DNA of 64,000 nt from Rhodospirillaceae bacterium MC! (GTDB lineage Bacteria; Pseudomonadota; Alphaproteobacteria; MC1), in the NCBI GenBank assembly GCA_002632265.1, contig NQOV01000002.1:1-64000 (forward strand). The letters run 5' to 3'. A model generated the notes under the pieces. That model searched no databases and was not told where the DNA came from. It saw only the letters and a program-made list of their open reading frames with translations. Numbering within the stretch: position 1 is the first letter of the stretch; each line of letters starts with the position of its first letter. Shown in pieces: positions 9,123 to 17,099 of the stretch. The position numbers and the translations under genes were made by a program.

Positions 9123-10616
9123 ATGTATAAGAAAAAAAATTTAGTCTTCTCAACAATATTTATTGTACTTTTGTCATTTGCTTTTAATAACAACGCTATG
9201 GCACAAGACCCCGTTGATACGTCTACAGATCAAACTCTTGACACTTCTATAGATAAGAAAGCCGACACTTCTACAGATAAGAAAGCCGACACTTCTCCAG
9301 ATGATAAAGCCGACACTTCTACAGACGAGAAAGCCGACACTTCTACAGACGAGAAAGCCGACACTTCTACAGACGAGAAAGCCGACACTTCTACAGATAA
9401 GAAAGCTGACACTTCTACAGACGAGAAAGCCGACACTTCTACAGATGAGAAAGCCGACACTTCTCCAGATGATAAAGCCGACACTTCTACAGACGAGAAA
9501 GCCGACACTTCTACAGATAAGAAAGCCGACACTTCTACAGACGAGAAAGCTGACACTTCTACAGACGAGAAAGCCGACACTTCTACAGACGAGAAAGCCG
9601 ACACTTCTACAGACGAGAAAGCTGACACTTCTACAGACGAGAAAGCCGACACTTCTACAGACGAGAAAGCCGACACTTCTACAGATGAGAAAGCTGACAC
9701 TTCTACAGATGAGAAAGCCGACACTTCTACAGATGATAAAGCCGATACTTCTACAGACGAGAAAGCCGACACTTCTACAGATAAGAAAGCCGATACTTCT
9801 ACAGATGAGAAAGCCGACACTTCTACAGATGAGAAAGCCGATACCAAAGTAGCGAAGACCACAGAAAATCAGATTCCTGAACATCGTCAAAATAACGACA
9901 TAACAGGGAAATCTGCGGTTGTGGATCTTTTACCTAGTACAAGTAAGTATGTCGGTAAGTTTAACATTGCCATATATCAAATGTTCTTACATCCTTTTGG
10001 TAAGGCTTACGGCTTATTTGTGCCAAAGATTGTCGACAAGAAAATCAATGATATCGTAGATTGGTCATACGGTCCATATTACATGGTAAATGATATTTTA
10101 CGATTGGATATGAACAAATTAGCCAACAATGCAGGAGCGTTTTTAATTAACGGTACTGTAGGGGTGCTTGGGATATTTGATATTTCATCTAACTTTAATA
10201 TTAATCAGTCCAAAGACGATCTTTTAGGCACGTTCCACACATGGGGATTAAATGATACTTACTATATTCAATTGCCATTGGTCGGCCCACAAACGGAATT
10301 AACCTTAGTGTCAATGATCGGCGGAGTTCTACTAAAACCTACCACATGGTTAACAGGTGCTAACATTTTCATCCCAAGTGCTAGCGTGGTAGATAAAGTA
10401 TTATATACTCGAAATGTGGCAAAATACGGAACTCTTGCCTATAACACATCCAACAGTTTAGACGTACTTAAGAACATCCCAGGAGATAAAAGTACCCTAA
10501 TGCGTGATGCGTGGTTATCAATGCACGATCTATACTTAGACGGAGATTCTGCCTATGATCTAGATCTTGGCGATAGTGATGGATCTGACGATGAATTCGG
10601 CGAAAGCGATTTCTAA
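9123..10616 (+). CDS. mlaA: MlaA/VacJ-like phospholipid-transport protein with long N-terminal 8-residue repeat
   Basis: The 497-residue protein has three parts. Residues 1-28 are a signal peptide ending AMA, a signal peptidase I type site. Residues ~30-240 are about 25 copies of the octapeptide DTSTDEKA. The C-terminal ~250 residues match MlaA: FLINGTVGVLGIFD, LLGTFHTWGL and YIQLPLVGPQ align with the family's conserved FLINSTVG.LFDVA, .LG.WG and LPLLGPS segments. MlaA removes mislocalised phospholipids from the outer leaflet of the outer membrane together with the MlaBCDEF transporter; no other mla gene is in the window. Unlike E. coli MlaA, there is no lipobox cysteine, so it would not be lipidated. 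The start has only a weak ribosome site. A long acidic tail (DLDLGDSDGSDDEFGESDF) ends the protein. Confidence 0.8.
   Translation: MYKKKNLVFSTIFIVLLSFAFNNNAMAQDPVDTSTDQTLDTSIDKKADTSTDKKADTSPDDKADTSTDEKADTSTDEKADTSTDEKADTSTDKKADTSTDEKADTSTDEKADTSPDDKADTSTDEKADTSTDKKADTSTDEKADTSTDEKADTSTDEKADTSTDEKADTSTDEKADTSTDEKADTSTDEKADTSTDEKADTSTDDKADTSTDEKADTSTDKKADTSTDEKADTSTDEKADTKVAKTTENQIPEHRQNNDITGKSAVVDLLPSTSKYVGKFNIAIYQMFLHPFGKAYGLFVPKIVDKKINDIVDWSYGPYYMVNDILRLDMNKLANNAGAFLINGTVGVLGIFDISSNFNINQSKDDLLGTFHTWGLNDTYYIQLPLVGPQTELTLVSMIGGVLLKPTTWLTGANIFIPSASVVDKVLYTRNVAKYGTLAYNTSNSLDVLKNIPGDKSTLMRDAWLSMHDLYLDGDSAYDLDLGDSDGSDDEFGESDF
9217..9845 (+). repeat. 24-bp tandem repeat (about 25 copies) inside the mlaA-like gene
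   Basis: The unit ACTTCTACAGACGAGAAAGC plus CGAC encodes TSTDEKAD. Copies differ mostly at silent or conservative positions (GAC/GAT, GAG/AAG, TCTACA/TCTCCA). The unit has no stop in any frame on either strand, so it produces long spurious open frames on both strands. Confidence 0.97.
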
Positions 10617-10663
10617 CTTTAAAATATACTTACTGTAAAATATAATGAAAAGTGTAGAAAATG

Positions 10664-10712
10664 AAAAGGGATATGAAAAGCATTCACTTTAGTGTTTTTT
10701 TCACATCCCTTT
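10664..10712 (+). terminator. Hairpin of the GTGAAAAAGCACTT family after the mlaA-like gene
   Basis: AAAGGGATATGAAAA pairs with TTTTTTCACATCCCTTT around a short loop, about 50 bases after the stop. It reads in the same direction relative to the gene as the related hairpins after pgi, nrdA and nrdB. It is likely a terminator or mRNA 3' end structure. Confidence 0.6.
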
Positions 10713-10721
10713 AGAGTTTGC

Positions 10722-10774
10722 CATGGATCTATCCATTAAGGCCAACTATTTAGGCCTTAATGGATAGATTCATG
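10722..10774. repeat. 22-bp palindrome with GGCC arms
   Basis: ATCTATCCATTAAGGCC (10727-10743) and its perfect complement (10753-10769) enclose a 9-nt loop; five more outer pairs include one G-T pair. This resembles the GGCCTAA palindromes elsewhere in the window. It is followed by an AT-rich stretch with a TATAAT (10855-10860) that may serve ftsE. Confidence 0.7.
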
Positions 10775-10921
10775 ATGAATCATACACCATAAACAGAATA
10801 TATAAATAAAAATATAAGATTATAAAAATTAACACATTTATAATCTTTCTTTAGTATAATCCAAGTTAAAATATAAAAGAATTATATATGAGCATTATAA
10901 TATAAAAAGGTATAGTTTGAC

Positions 10922-11923
10922 ATGTCTTCAGTCATATCATTGGAAAATATCACATTACGATATAGCAGAAAGGGCCCAGATGTTTTAAAAAATGTCTCTC
11001 TTGAAGTGCCAAAAGGTTCATTTTGTTTCTTAACAGGACATTCAGGAGCAGGTAAAAGTACCTTATTAAAATTAATGTACTTAGCCCATAGCCAAACATC
11101 AGGAACATTAAAGCTTTTTGGCGATGATGTAACAAAAATCCCCAAAGCAAAAATGCCTTTTTTGCGTCGTAAAATAGGAGTGGTATTTCAAGAATACGGC
11201 TTGATCAATCATCTAAGTGCCTTTGATAATGTGGCACTACCATTACGCATTGCAGGATACAAAGAAAAAGAAGTAAAAGAATATGTTACCGATCTGTTAG
11301 ATTGGGTAGGCTTAAAGGATTTTATCAATTCCAAACCCACCGTATTATCAGGGGGGCAACAACAACGAATTTCCATAGCTCGTGCGGTTATCAATCGCCC
11401 TAGCATTCTCCTTGCAGATGAACCAACTGGGAATGTGGATGATGATCTTGCCGTACGATTATTACGTCTATTTGAAGAGCTAAACCGTAGTGGAACTACA
11501 ATAATCATAGCTACCCATAGCGAATGGTTGGTAAAACGCTTTAATAAGTATCCCCGCTTGCACATTAACGAAGGTAAACTAACAGTAATCGCCCCTAACA
11601 CTACTCCACCACGTGGCAACACATCACAAAATACCACACAGACACAATCACAGACGCAGGTTCAAGCTCAAGCTCAATCACAGGTACAATCTCAATCTCA
11701 AAACCAAACACCACAACAACAAACAACACAACAGCCCCCAAAATCTGCTTTAAATCTTGAGATAGATATGAAAAGACAGTTGCCACCAGTTCAACAACAA
11801 GCCACATACGCCCCGCAAGGGAATGTATCTCCAGCCTATAACAATGTGGAAGAAGAATTATTACAAGGCAATCAAAATTTAGAACTATCCTTAAAAAAGA
11901 ACATCAAGCAAGGAACAAGATAA
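10922..11923 (+). CDS. ftsE: Cell division ATP-binding protein FtsE with Gln-rich C-terminal extension
   Basis: FtsE is the ATPase of the FtsEX complex, which couples the divisome to peptidoglycan hydrolase control at the septum. Residues 1-220 form a complete ABC domain: Walker A GHSGAGKS (39-46), Q-loop in VVFQEYGLI, signature LSGGQQQR (~143-150), Walker B ILLADEPTGNVDD and switch His in ATHSEW. Most FtsE proteins end near residue 220-230. This one adds about 110 residues, first Gln/Ser/Thr-rich (QSQTQVQAQAQSQVQSQSQ), then a charged tail that is probably disordered. ftsX begins one base after the stop, so the two are translationally coupled. The ribosome site is AAGG. Confidence 0.93.
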   Translation: MSSVISLENITLRYSRKGPDVLKNVSLEVPKGSFCFLTGHSGAGKSTLLKLMYLAHSQTSGTLKLFGDDVTKIPKAKMPFLRRKIGVVFQEYGLINHLSAFDNVALPLRIAGYKEKEVKEYVTDLLDWVGLKDFINSKPTVLSGGQQQRISIARAVINRPSILLADEPTGNVDDDLAVRLLRLFEELNRSGTTIIIATHSEWLVKRFNKYPRLHINEGKLTVIAPNTTPPRGNTSQNTTQTQSQTQVQAQAQSQVQSQSQNQTPQQQTTQQPPKSALNLEIDMKRQLPPVQQQATYAPQGNVSPAYNNVEEELLQGNQNLELSLKKNIKQGTR

Positions 11924-11924
11924 C

Positions 11925-12818
11925 ATGGCCACTAAAAAATTAGATTTCCCCATTCACAGAGATCCAACAACTCGATTCCTACCATGGATCATCGCCTTTA
12001 TGGTATTTTTATCTGTTTTGGCAATGGTCGGATTCATTATCATGAATAAGGAAGTTTCCCATTGGCAAGAAGATGTAAACTATCAATTTACCGTATCAAT
12101 CCCCAGCATGAAAAATAAACAACAAGATAAAGTAGTACTCATCAAAGTTATTAACGGCTTAAGAGGTGTTGATAAGGTTGTCAGCGTTTCCCCTTTGAGT
12201 CAAAGTGATATAAGCCAGCTCTTAAAACCATGGTTTAGCGACGGTAACCTTTTAAAAACATTACCCTTACCACATTTGATCAGCGTGATAGCGTCTGCAG
12301 GTAATCCACCCACATCGGCGGAACTTTCAAGAATCATAAAGCCCATTGTAAAAACCGCTACCATTGATGATCATAGTATATGGCTTGCTCACATTGTGAG
12401 TGTATTTTCGTCCATTCGTAATGGCTCGTTGGGGATCTTGCTTTTAGTACTCTTGGCAATGATCGGAACGGTGGTGTTTACCACACGCACAGGGATATCA
12501 GTCCATGCAGATGTACTAAAGGTTTTATACTTAATAGGAGCACAAAATAAATACATCGCCACCCAATTCGCCTATCAAGCCACAAGATTATCCTTTTGGG
12601 GTGTGATAATCGGTATGATATTCTCATCACCAGTATTTTACACACTTTGGAAATTAAACCACACAACAAATAATACTATGATGTTTAGTCAAATTCATAT
12701 GGGATCACTTTCATTATTATTGTTAATTATCGTCCCCTCGATCCTAGCAATTATCATCGCAAGAATTACCGCATGGCTAACCGTAATGTTCGTACTAAAA
12801 AGCCATAGTAATCGATAA
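11925..12818 (+). CDS. ftsX: Cell division protein FtsX
   Basis: FtsX is the membrane partner of FtsE. The 297-residue protein has one N-terminal membrane segment (FLPWIIAFMVFLSVLAMVGFII), an extracytoplasmic domain of about 110 residues, and three C-terminal membrane segments (around LGILLLVLLAMIGTVVF, FWGVIIGMIFSSPVFY, LLLLIIVPSILAIIIA). This is the 4-segment FtsX topology. The ribosome site AAGGAA lies in the end of ftsE. Confidence 0.88.
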   Translation: MATKKLDFPIHRDPTTRFLPWIIAFMVFLSVLAMVGFIIMNKEVSHWQEDVNYQFTVSIPSMKNKQQDKVVLIKVINGLRGVDKVVSVSPLSQSDISQLLKPWFSDGNLLKTLPLPHLISVIASAGNPPTSAELSRIIKPIVKTATIDDHSIWLAHIVSVFSSIRNGSLGILLLVLLAMIGTVVFTTRTGISVHADVLKVLYLIGAQNKYIATQFAYQATRLSFWGVIIGMIFSSPVFYTLWKLNHTTNNTMMFSQIHMGSLSLLLLIIVPSILAIIIARITAWLTVMFVLKSHSNR

Positions 12819-12863
12819 TTAAAGGGATAATTACATCAACACAAGAAAAAAGGTAAATCACAT

Positions 12864-13190
12864 ATGTCCCCATTCATAAAAAAATACGCCCGCTTAAAAA
12901 TAACAACCATAGCAGGAACATGCTTTATGTTTTATCTTGGTTGGAACTTGATATATGCCGATAAAGGTATCCTAAGCCTAAAAGCCAAACAAGGCGAAGT
13001 AATCCGCCTTACCAAAGAATTAAAAGAGCTAAAAATCAAAAAGGCCCAACTCTATCACAGAGTCAACCTCCTTTACCCCCAAACTTTCGACCTCGACCTC
13101 CTAGAAGAACAATCCGTCAAAGTCCTAGGCTACTCCCACCCCACCGATTTAATTATCCTTAAAGATATCAAATCAGACACATTAAAGTAA
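12864..13190 (+). CDS. ftsB: FtsB/DivIC-family septum formation initiator
   Basis: This 108-residue protein has one N-terminal membrane helix (ITTIAGTCFMFYLGWNLIYAD), a GILSL turn, a coiled coil (about residues 45-72, LTKELKELKIKKAQLYHRV), and the conserved C-terminal segment FDLDLLEEQSVKVLGYSHPTDLIIL. The D.DLLEE.....LGY.HP.E.. pattern is typical of alphaproteobacterial FtsB-like proteins, which bridge FtsL and FtsQ in the divisome. It lies 45 bases after ftsX, consistent with a division operon. In many alphaproteobacteria ftsB lies near eno/pdhA, so this arrangement is different. The 3' half is strongly C-rich. Confidence 0.82.
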   Translation: MSPFIKKYARLKITTIAGTCFMFYLGWNLIYADKGILSLKAKQGEVIRLTKELKELKIKKAQLYHRVNLLYPQTFDLDLLEEQSVKVLGYSHPTDLIILKDIKSDTLK

Positions 13191-13440
13191 ACCCCAAATA
13201 ATAATTACCTATCTTTACACCTTTACATCTTTACACCTTTTCATCTTTTCATACGGAACGAACACACACATATAAAATATGCCTGTTTAATATTCTACAG
13301 ACTACTACATCTTTCAGGCCTAACATAAATCATATAAACAAAATATATAAAGCTGATTTATATAGCAAGCGTCTTTATTTCTACAAAAGAAAAGAAAAGA
13401 GCAAATAGGATAGAATATGCAATAACACTATAAAATAACA
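13191..13440. other. Intergenic region between ftsB-like gene and rpoH terminator
   Basis: It contains a 5 x 8-bp tandem repeat at 13213-13252 (CTTTACAC / CTTTACAT / CTTTACAC / CTTTTCAT / CTTTTCAT). The rest is AT-rich; no gene is seen. Confidence 0.6.
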
Positions 13441-13490
13441 ATAAGGAATGCGAAAAACAGTCATATTATACTATCTTTCGCATTCCTTAT
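13441..13490 (-). terminator. Hairpin downstream of rpoH
   Basis: ATAAGGAATGCGAAA (13441-13455) is perfectly complementary to 13476-13490, just after the rpoH stop. It could serve both convergent genes. The T-run on the minus strand is weak. Confidence 0.65.
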
Positions 13491-13502
13491 CTTCATCTAA
13501 TC

Positions 13503-14423
13503 TTAGGCTATTTTATGATCTGGTATATGATTATGATGAATTGAATCCTGTTGAATATTTTTGTAGGCAAGTTTTATGCTTACTGTGATTTTTTCAAGGG
13601 TTTTCTTTTCTATTTGTCTTACACGTTCTTTAGAAATGTTTAAGTTTTGCGATAGCACATCAAGAGTGGCTACTGTTTCATTTAAATGGCGAGCAGTTAA
13701 GATCACTCTTTCTCTTTCTGGTAATTTATCGATGGCTTCCTTTAGAAGTTTTTTTCTAAAAGCTACTTCGTCCATATCCATAAGAATTTCTTCTGCATTT
13801 TGCGTCTTAGATTCCATTTTATCAATAAAAGAATCCCCTGCGGTTTCATCGGAATTCGAAACCTTAACATTAATAGATGCGTCTGATCTTAACACACGAA
13901 TACACATCTCATGTACCACCGACGGCGATACATCAAGATCCTTTGCGATGATCTGTGCTTCTTCATCTTTTAAGATCCCGTTGAAGTTTTCTAGCTTTTC
14001 AAGTTTCTTTCTTAAATTAAAAAATAATTTCTTTTGTGCCGAAGTCGTGCCAATTTTAACCAACGACCAAGATTTCATTACAAACTCATTCACATAAGAT
14101 CTAATCCAATGAGTGGCATATGTTGATAATCTGTAGCCCTTAGAAGTTTCGAATTTCTCAATGGATTTCAATAATCCCAAATTCCCCTCACTAATAATTT
14201 CCTCAAACGGCACATGAGGCCCCTTATATTTTGACGCAATACTCACAACTAAACGTAAATGACTATTCAATAACTTCGATAATGCCTGCTGATTATTGTT
14301 GTTCTGATACTCATTAATCAAAGCCTCTTCCTCTTTGGCTTCTAACATAGGATATGTTTTAATGCGTCTCAAATAAGAATCTAAACTGCTTGAATTTAAG
14401 TTTGCGTATGGGTTAGTGTTCAT
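13503..14423 (-). CDS. rpoH: RNA polymerase sigma-32 factor RpoH (heat shock)
   Basis: A 306-residue sigma-70 family factor. Region 2 is complete (LLNSHLRLVVSIASKY, EIISEGNLGLLKSIEKF, RLSTYATHWIRSYV). The RpoH box QKKLFFNLRKK (130-140), specific to heat-shock sigma factors, is present, and region 4 carries the helix-turn-helix (LDVLSQNLNISKERVRQIEKKTLEKI). It directs transcription of chaperone and protease genes. The ribosome site GGAGATTACC precedes the ATG. Unlike many neighbours, its 3' end is not C-rich, and it is followed by a clear hairpin. Confidence 0.94.
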   Translation of the reverse strand: MNTNPYANLNSSSLDSYLRRIKTYPMLEAKEEEALINEYQNNNNQQALSKLLNSHLRLVVSIASKYKGPHVPFEEIISEGNLGLLKSIEKFETSKGYRLSTYATHWIRSYVNEFVMKSWSLVKIGTTSAQKKLFFNLRKKLEKLENFNGILKDEEAQIIAKDLDVSPSVVHEMCIRVLRSDASINVKVSNSDETAGDSFIDKMESKTQNAEEILMDMDEVAFRKKLLKEAIDKLPERERVILTARHLNETVATLDVLSQNLNISKERVRQIEKKTLEKITVSIKLAYKNIQQDSIHHNHIPDHKIA

Positions 14424-14681
14424 GGTAATCTCCTAAAGATTGTGATTGATAATTTATAATATACTAAATGTATGTAACTACTACTTTGTATATTTCAAAT
14501 ATAACGCATATAATATTTTTAAACTTACAAAATCATTTAAAACGTTTTAAATTCCTTATTCTCCGCCATTCCCTAAAAAATTATAAAATCCCACCCCCCA
14601 TCCCCAAGACCGAATCCCCCCCCGAATCAGCAAACGATTCGCCCTCTATTTTTTATAAAGATTCTTTTTGTTTTGCGACTG

Positions 14682-15038
14682 TTATTCTTCTTCAATTTCT
14701 GTTTGTTCGTCGTATTCTTCGCAGATTTGTTCGTAGGTGTCGACTAGGGAGATGATTATTGATCCTTTTAGGCTTGTGGGTTTGTGGAGGTCCATATTGT
14801 AATTGGTGTCTTCGAAGTAGTTTTCTATGATATTGAAGAATGTTTCGATGTCGTCTTCTTGGGGTTCGTTGTCGAAAATGTCTTCGTTGATACCGCTAAG
14901 GAGTTCTCTGGTGATAAAGCAGATATCATCTTCTTTTGTTTCACTATTTACCTTAAATTTAACGCTATCATTTTCGGGATCTTTTAAGATTGTAATTAGT
15001 GTTTCTAAGTTTTCTTGGAATTCAATGGAATTAAACAT
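14682..15038 (-). CDS. Hypothetical acidic protein
   Basis: A 118-residue, strongly acidic protein (many Glu/Asp, ending CEEYDEQTEIEEE) with no signal peptide or membrane segment and no family I recognise. Its coding strand becomes C-rich toward the 3' end, as in other real genes here, which supports it being coding. The ribosome site (GAAAGAAAA) is weak. It lies between rpoH and the large gene-poor region; an 8-C run (14616-14623) lies just downstream. Confidence 0.6.
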   Translation of the reverse strand: MFNSIEFQENLETLITILKDPENDSVKFKVNSETKEDDICFITRELLSGINEDIFDNEPQEDDIETFFNIIENYFEDTNYNMDLHKPTSLKGSIIISLVDTYEQICEEYDEQTEIEEE

Positions 15039-16272
15039 GAGCTATTTTCTTTCAGTTTTTTGGTATTTAGTTTTTTACGCTTACTATTATATCATAGGAG
15101 TTGGATAATTTACAGGAAAAAATATTTCTTGGCGTATGTTAAAGATAAAATGCAAGAAAAATAGAATTGTAAAATCGTAAGAATTATCTTAAAGTTATCT
15201 TTCATATGTAGTAGTAAAGATTGCTCTTAATCATTCGATTTAATTGATTCGATAAAATTTTAGATTCTAATGATTCGCAACAATATATGTGAATTTTTCC
15301 TTGTAAAGTATTGTATTTTAAATATTTATATGTAATTCTCTATAATATGATATGCGAATCGTATTTTTTAAAATCATTCGATTAAATGGGTATATGATTT
15401 TTATAATTTAGCTTTTTTCTATCTTTTTTTGAAAAAAAATTTCGTAATAAAATCTTTAAGAATAAGATTATTTCAAAGAAAAAGTATACTCCATTAAGTG
15501 GAAATAATACAAGGGGGAATTTCTGATATAAATCATATATTATCAACATTTTATTCTCCAATTATAGGCTCTAAACAAGTCTAATATGGGGGGTATTCTA
15601 TTACCAAAGCATTAATCGGATGATTTAGTAAACTAATTAATTCTTGTTAATTTATGTTTGACTTCAAAAATATTCTTTGGTAATCTTTAATAGTTAGCTA
15701 CTTATGGATAAATAAGAGAATTTATTTTTAAATATAAGTACGTTTCATGCTTAAATATAAGATTGTTTAGAATATCAATTTTATAGCTTCCCATAACGGT
15801 TACAAAATCCCTTAATATAATTACATGTGAATATACCTTTTATGCTCTAAGTATATAATTATATGCTTAAGATTTTATATCCCCAGTATATTTTCATATC
15901 CGATAGTATTTTTTTATGCTTGTGTATCCTTATACATGTATTTTAATATGCTCGCATATTCCTACGTTCATGTATTCTTACATCTCGTATTAGTATACCC
16001 ATACATCATATGCCTGCATGTTATTATATTGGTGTCTTATGATACTTGTATCTGATTATACTTGCATATCATTATACTTTGCATAAAAGGATTATTCAGA
16101 TGAATATACTCCCTGTTGTAACACATTATCGGAATTTTCACGCATGTAACTCTTTAAACATTATAGAGTTTAAAAGGTTAACATCATGGAAATTTAACGT
16201 AATAAGTAGTACTCATTCCATAATGGATTATTGCTTTAAATATTTAATAACATTTATTTTTTTGGAGATAAA
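15039..16272. other. 1.2-kb AT-rich gene desert
   Basis: No open frame here looks coding. The left part has several GATTCG/CGAATC words, including four GANTC sites (15246, 15263, 15272, 15356). The right part (15835-16085) holds a degenerate repeat listed separately. No origin signature such as a DnaA-box cluster was recognised. Confidence 0.6.
15835..16085. repeat. Degenerate 16-18 bp iterated motif
   Basis: About a dozen imperfect copies follow each other, best seen as TACTTGCATATCATTA, TACTTGTATCTGATTA, TATGCCTGCATGTTATTA and TATGCTTGTGTATCCTTA. The copies are strongly diverged and AT-rich. They lie 190-440 bases upstream of the next gene. Confidence 0.5.
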
Positions 16273-16854
16273 ATGATAAACGCAATTAGTGGTTCATCAA
16301 GTGTAGCTTATGCACAAATGATCAAAAACCAAGCGAATCAAGCTCAACAAGCTGATTCAGATGATACAACAGAAGATACAAGCTCAACCGAGCAACCACC
16401 AGCAGGTGGGCAACCACCAGTAGGCGGACAGCCACCAGCAGGTGGGCAACCACCAGCAGGTGGGCAACCACCAGTAGGCGGACAGCCACCAGCAGGCGGA
16501 CAGCCACCAGCAGGCGGGAAACCTCCCGTAGGCGGACAGCCACCAGCAGGCGGTAAACCTCCCGTAAGCTTAACATCTTCTGATGATAGCGATAGCACTG
16601 ATGATAGTGATGACACTACTTCAACTAGTTCTACAGCTTCAACAGTTGCCAGTGCTTTCAGTGCATTAGTTAATCTTAATGAGTACACTTCAACATCTGA
16701 CGATTCTAGTTCTGATGACGACGATGACGACGACGATGATGATGATGATTCTAGTTCAACTAGTTCTACAAGTTCTAGCACTAGTACATCTTCTACATCA
16801 TCAACCGATGTTACCGACGTTCTTAAACTAATCGACGACGGTTTAGAAGCGTAA
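16273..16854 (+). CDS. Pro/Gly-repeat low-complexity protein
   Basis: A 193-residue protein without a recognisable family. Residues 1-40 are Ser/Gln-rich (MINAISGSSSVAYAQMI...). Residues ~42-98 are nine copies of PPAGGQ/PPVGGQ. The C-terminal half is Ser/Asp/Thr-rich with a run of 11 Asp and ends in a short helical segment DVLKLIDDGLEA. No signal peptide is seen. The GGAGAT ribosome site at good spacing supports translation. It is likely disordered; a surface or structural role would be a guess. Confidence 0.65.
   Translation: MINAISGSSSVAYAQMIKNQANQAQQADSDDTTEDTSSTEQPPAGGQPPVGGQPPAGGQPPAGGQPPVGGQPPAGGQPPAGGKPPVGGQPPAGGKPPVSLTSSDDSDSTDDSDDTTSTSSTASTVASAFSALVNLNEYTSTSDDSSSDDDDDDDDDDDDSSSTSSTSSSTSTSSTSSTDVTDVLKLIDDGLEA
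16396..16567 (+). repeat. 18-bp tandem repeat encoding PPAGGQ
   Basis: Nine full units of CCACCAGCAGGTGGGCAA and variants, in frame within the gene at 16273-16854. Confidence 0.95.
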
Positions 16855-16930
16855 TTAGTATTAAAATATCCTGATTAGCATCTTTATTTATATTTATATT
16901 TCTCAAATCGAGGATAATTAATATTTAATT

Positions 16931-16977
16931 CCCTAATTTTGTTTGGATTCTCAAGTTTTTCCATAACAAAATTAGGG
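16931..16977. terminator. Hairpin after the Pro/Gly-repeat gene
   Basis: CCCTAATTTTGTT (16931-16943) pairs perfectly with AACAAAATTAGGG (16965-16977). It lies 77 bases after the stop. Confidence 0.55.
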
Positions 16978-17009
16978 TGCTATTAATTAATAAGACACAC
17001 TAAAGAATT

Positions 17010-17045
17010 AGGGTTGGAAAGATATCAATTGATATTTTTCCAACC
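17010..17045. terminator. Bidirectional terminator between convergent genes
   Basis: An 18-bp stem with a single G-T pair and no loop (GGGTTGGAAAGATATCAA facing TTGATATTTTTCCAACCC) lies between the Pro/Gly-repeat gene and the pgi stop. Confidence 0.65.
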
Positions 17046-17060
17046 CTATTCTTATTTTAA

Positions 17061-17097
17061 GTGATGTAAAAAAGTGCTTGAATGCTTTTTCACAATT
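17061..17097 (-). repeat. GTGAAAAAGCACTT-family hairpin directly after pgi
   Basis: Read on the minus strand, GTGAAAAAGCATTCAAGCAC followed by an A/T tract begins three bases after the pgi stop. It is a short copy of the hairpin family seen after nrdA, nrdB and mlaA. Confidence 0.55.
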
Positions 17098-17099
17098 CT

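Noticed and set aside
9174-9890. Long open frames on the minus strand and in a second plus frame across the mlaA repeat
   Set aside because: The 24-bp unit has no stop in any frame, so they are by-products of the tandem repeat; only the frame with signal peptide and MlaA domain is real.
14616-14623. Runs of 8-9 C (also 49870-49878) as phase-variation tracts
   Set aside because: Both are outside coding sequence, just after stop codons, and not in a promoter I can identify.
16046-16276. 76-residue open frame upstream of the PPAGGQ gene
   Set aside because: Runs through degenerate repeats, overlaps the next start and has no ribosome site.
16322-16781. Minus-strand open frames opposite the PPAGGQ repeat
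   Set aside because: Also a by-product of an 18-bp in-frame repeat; no ribosome site or domain.
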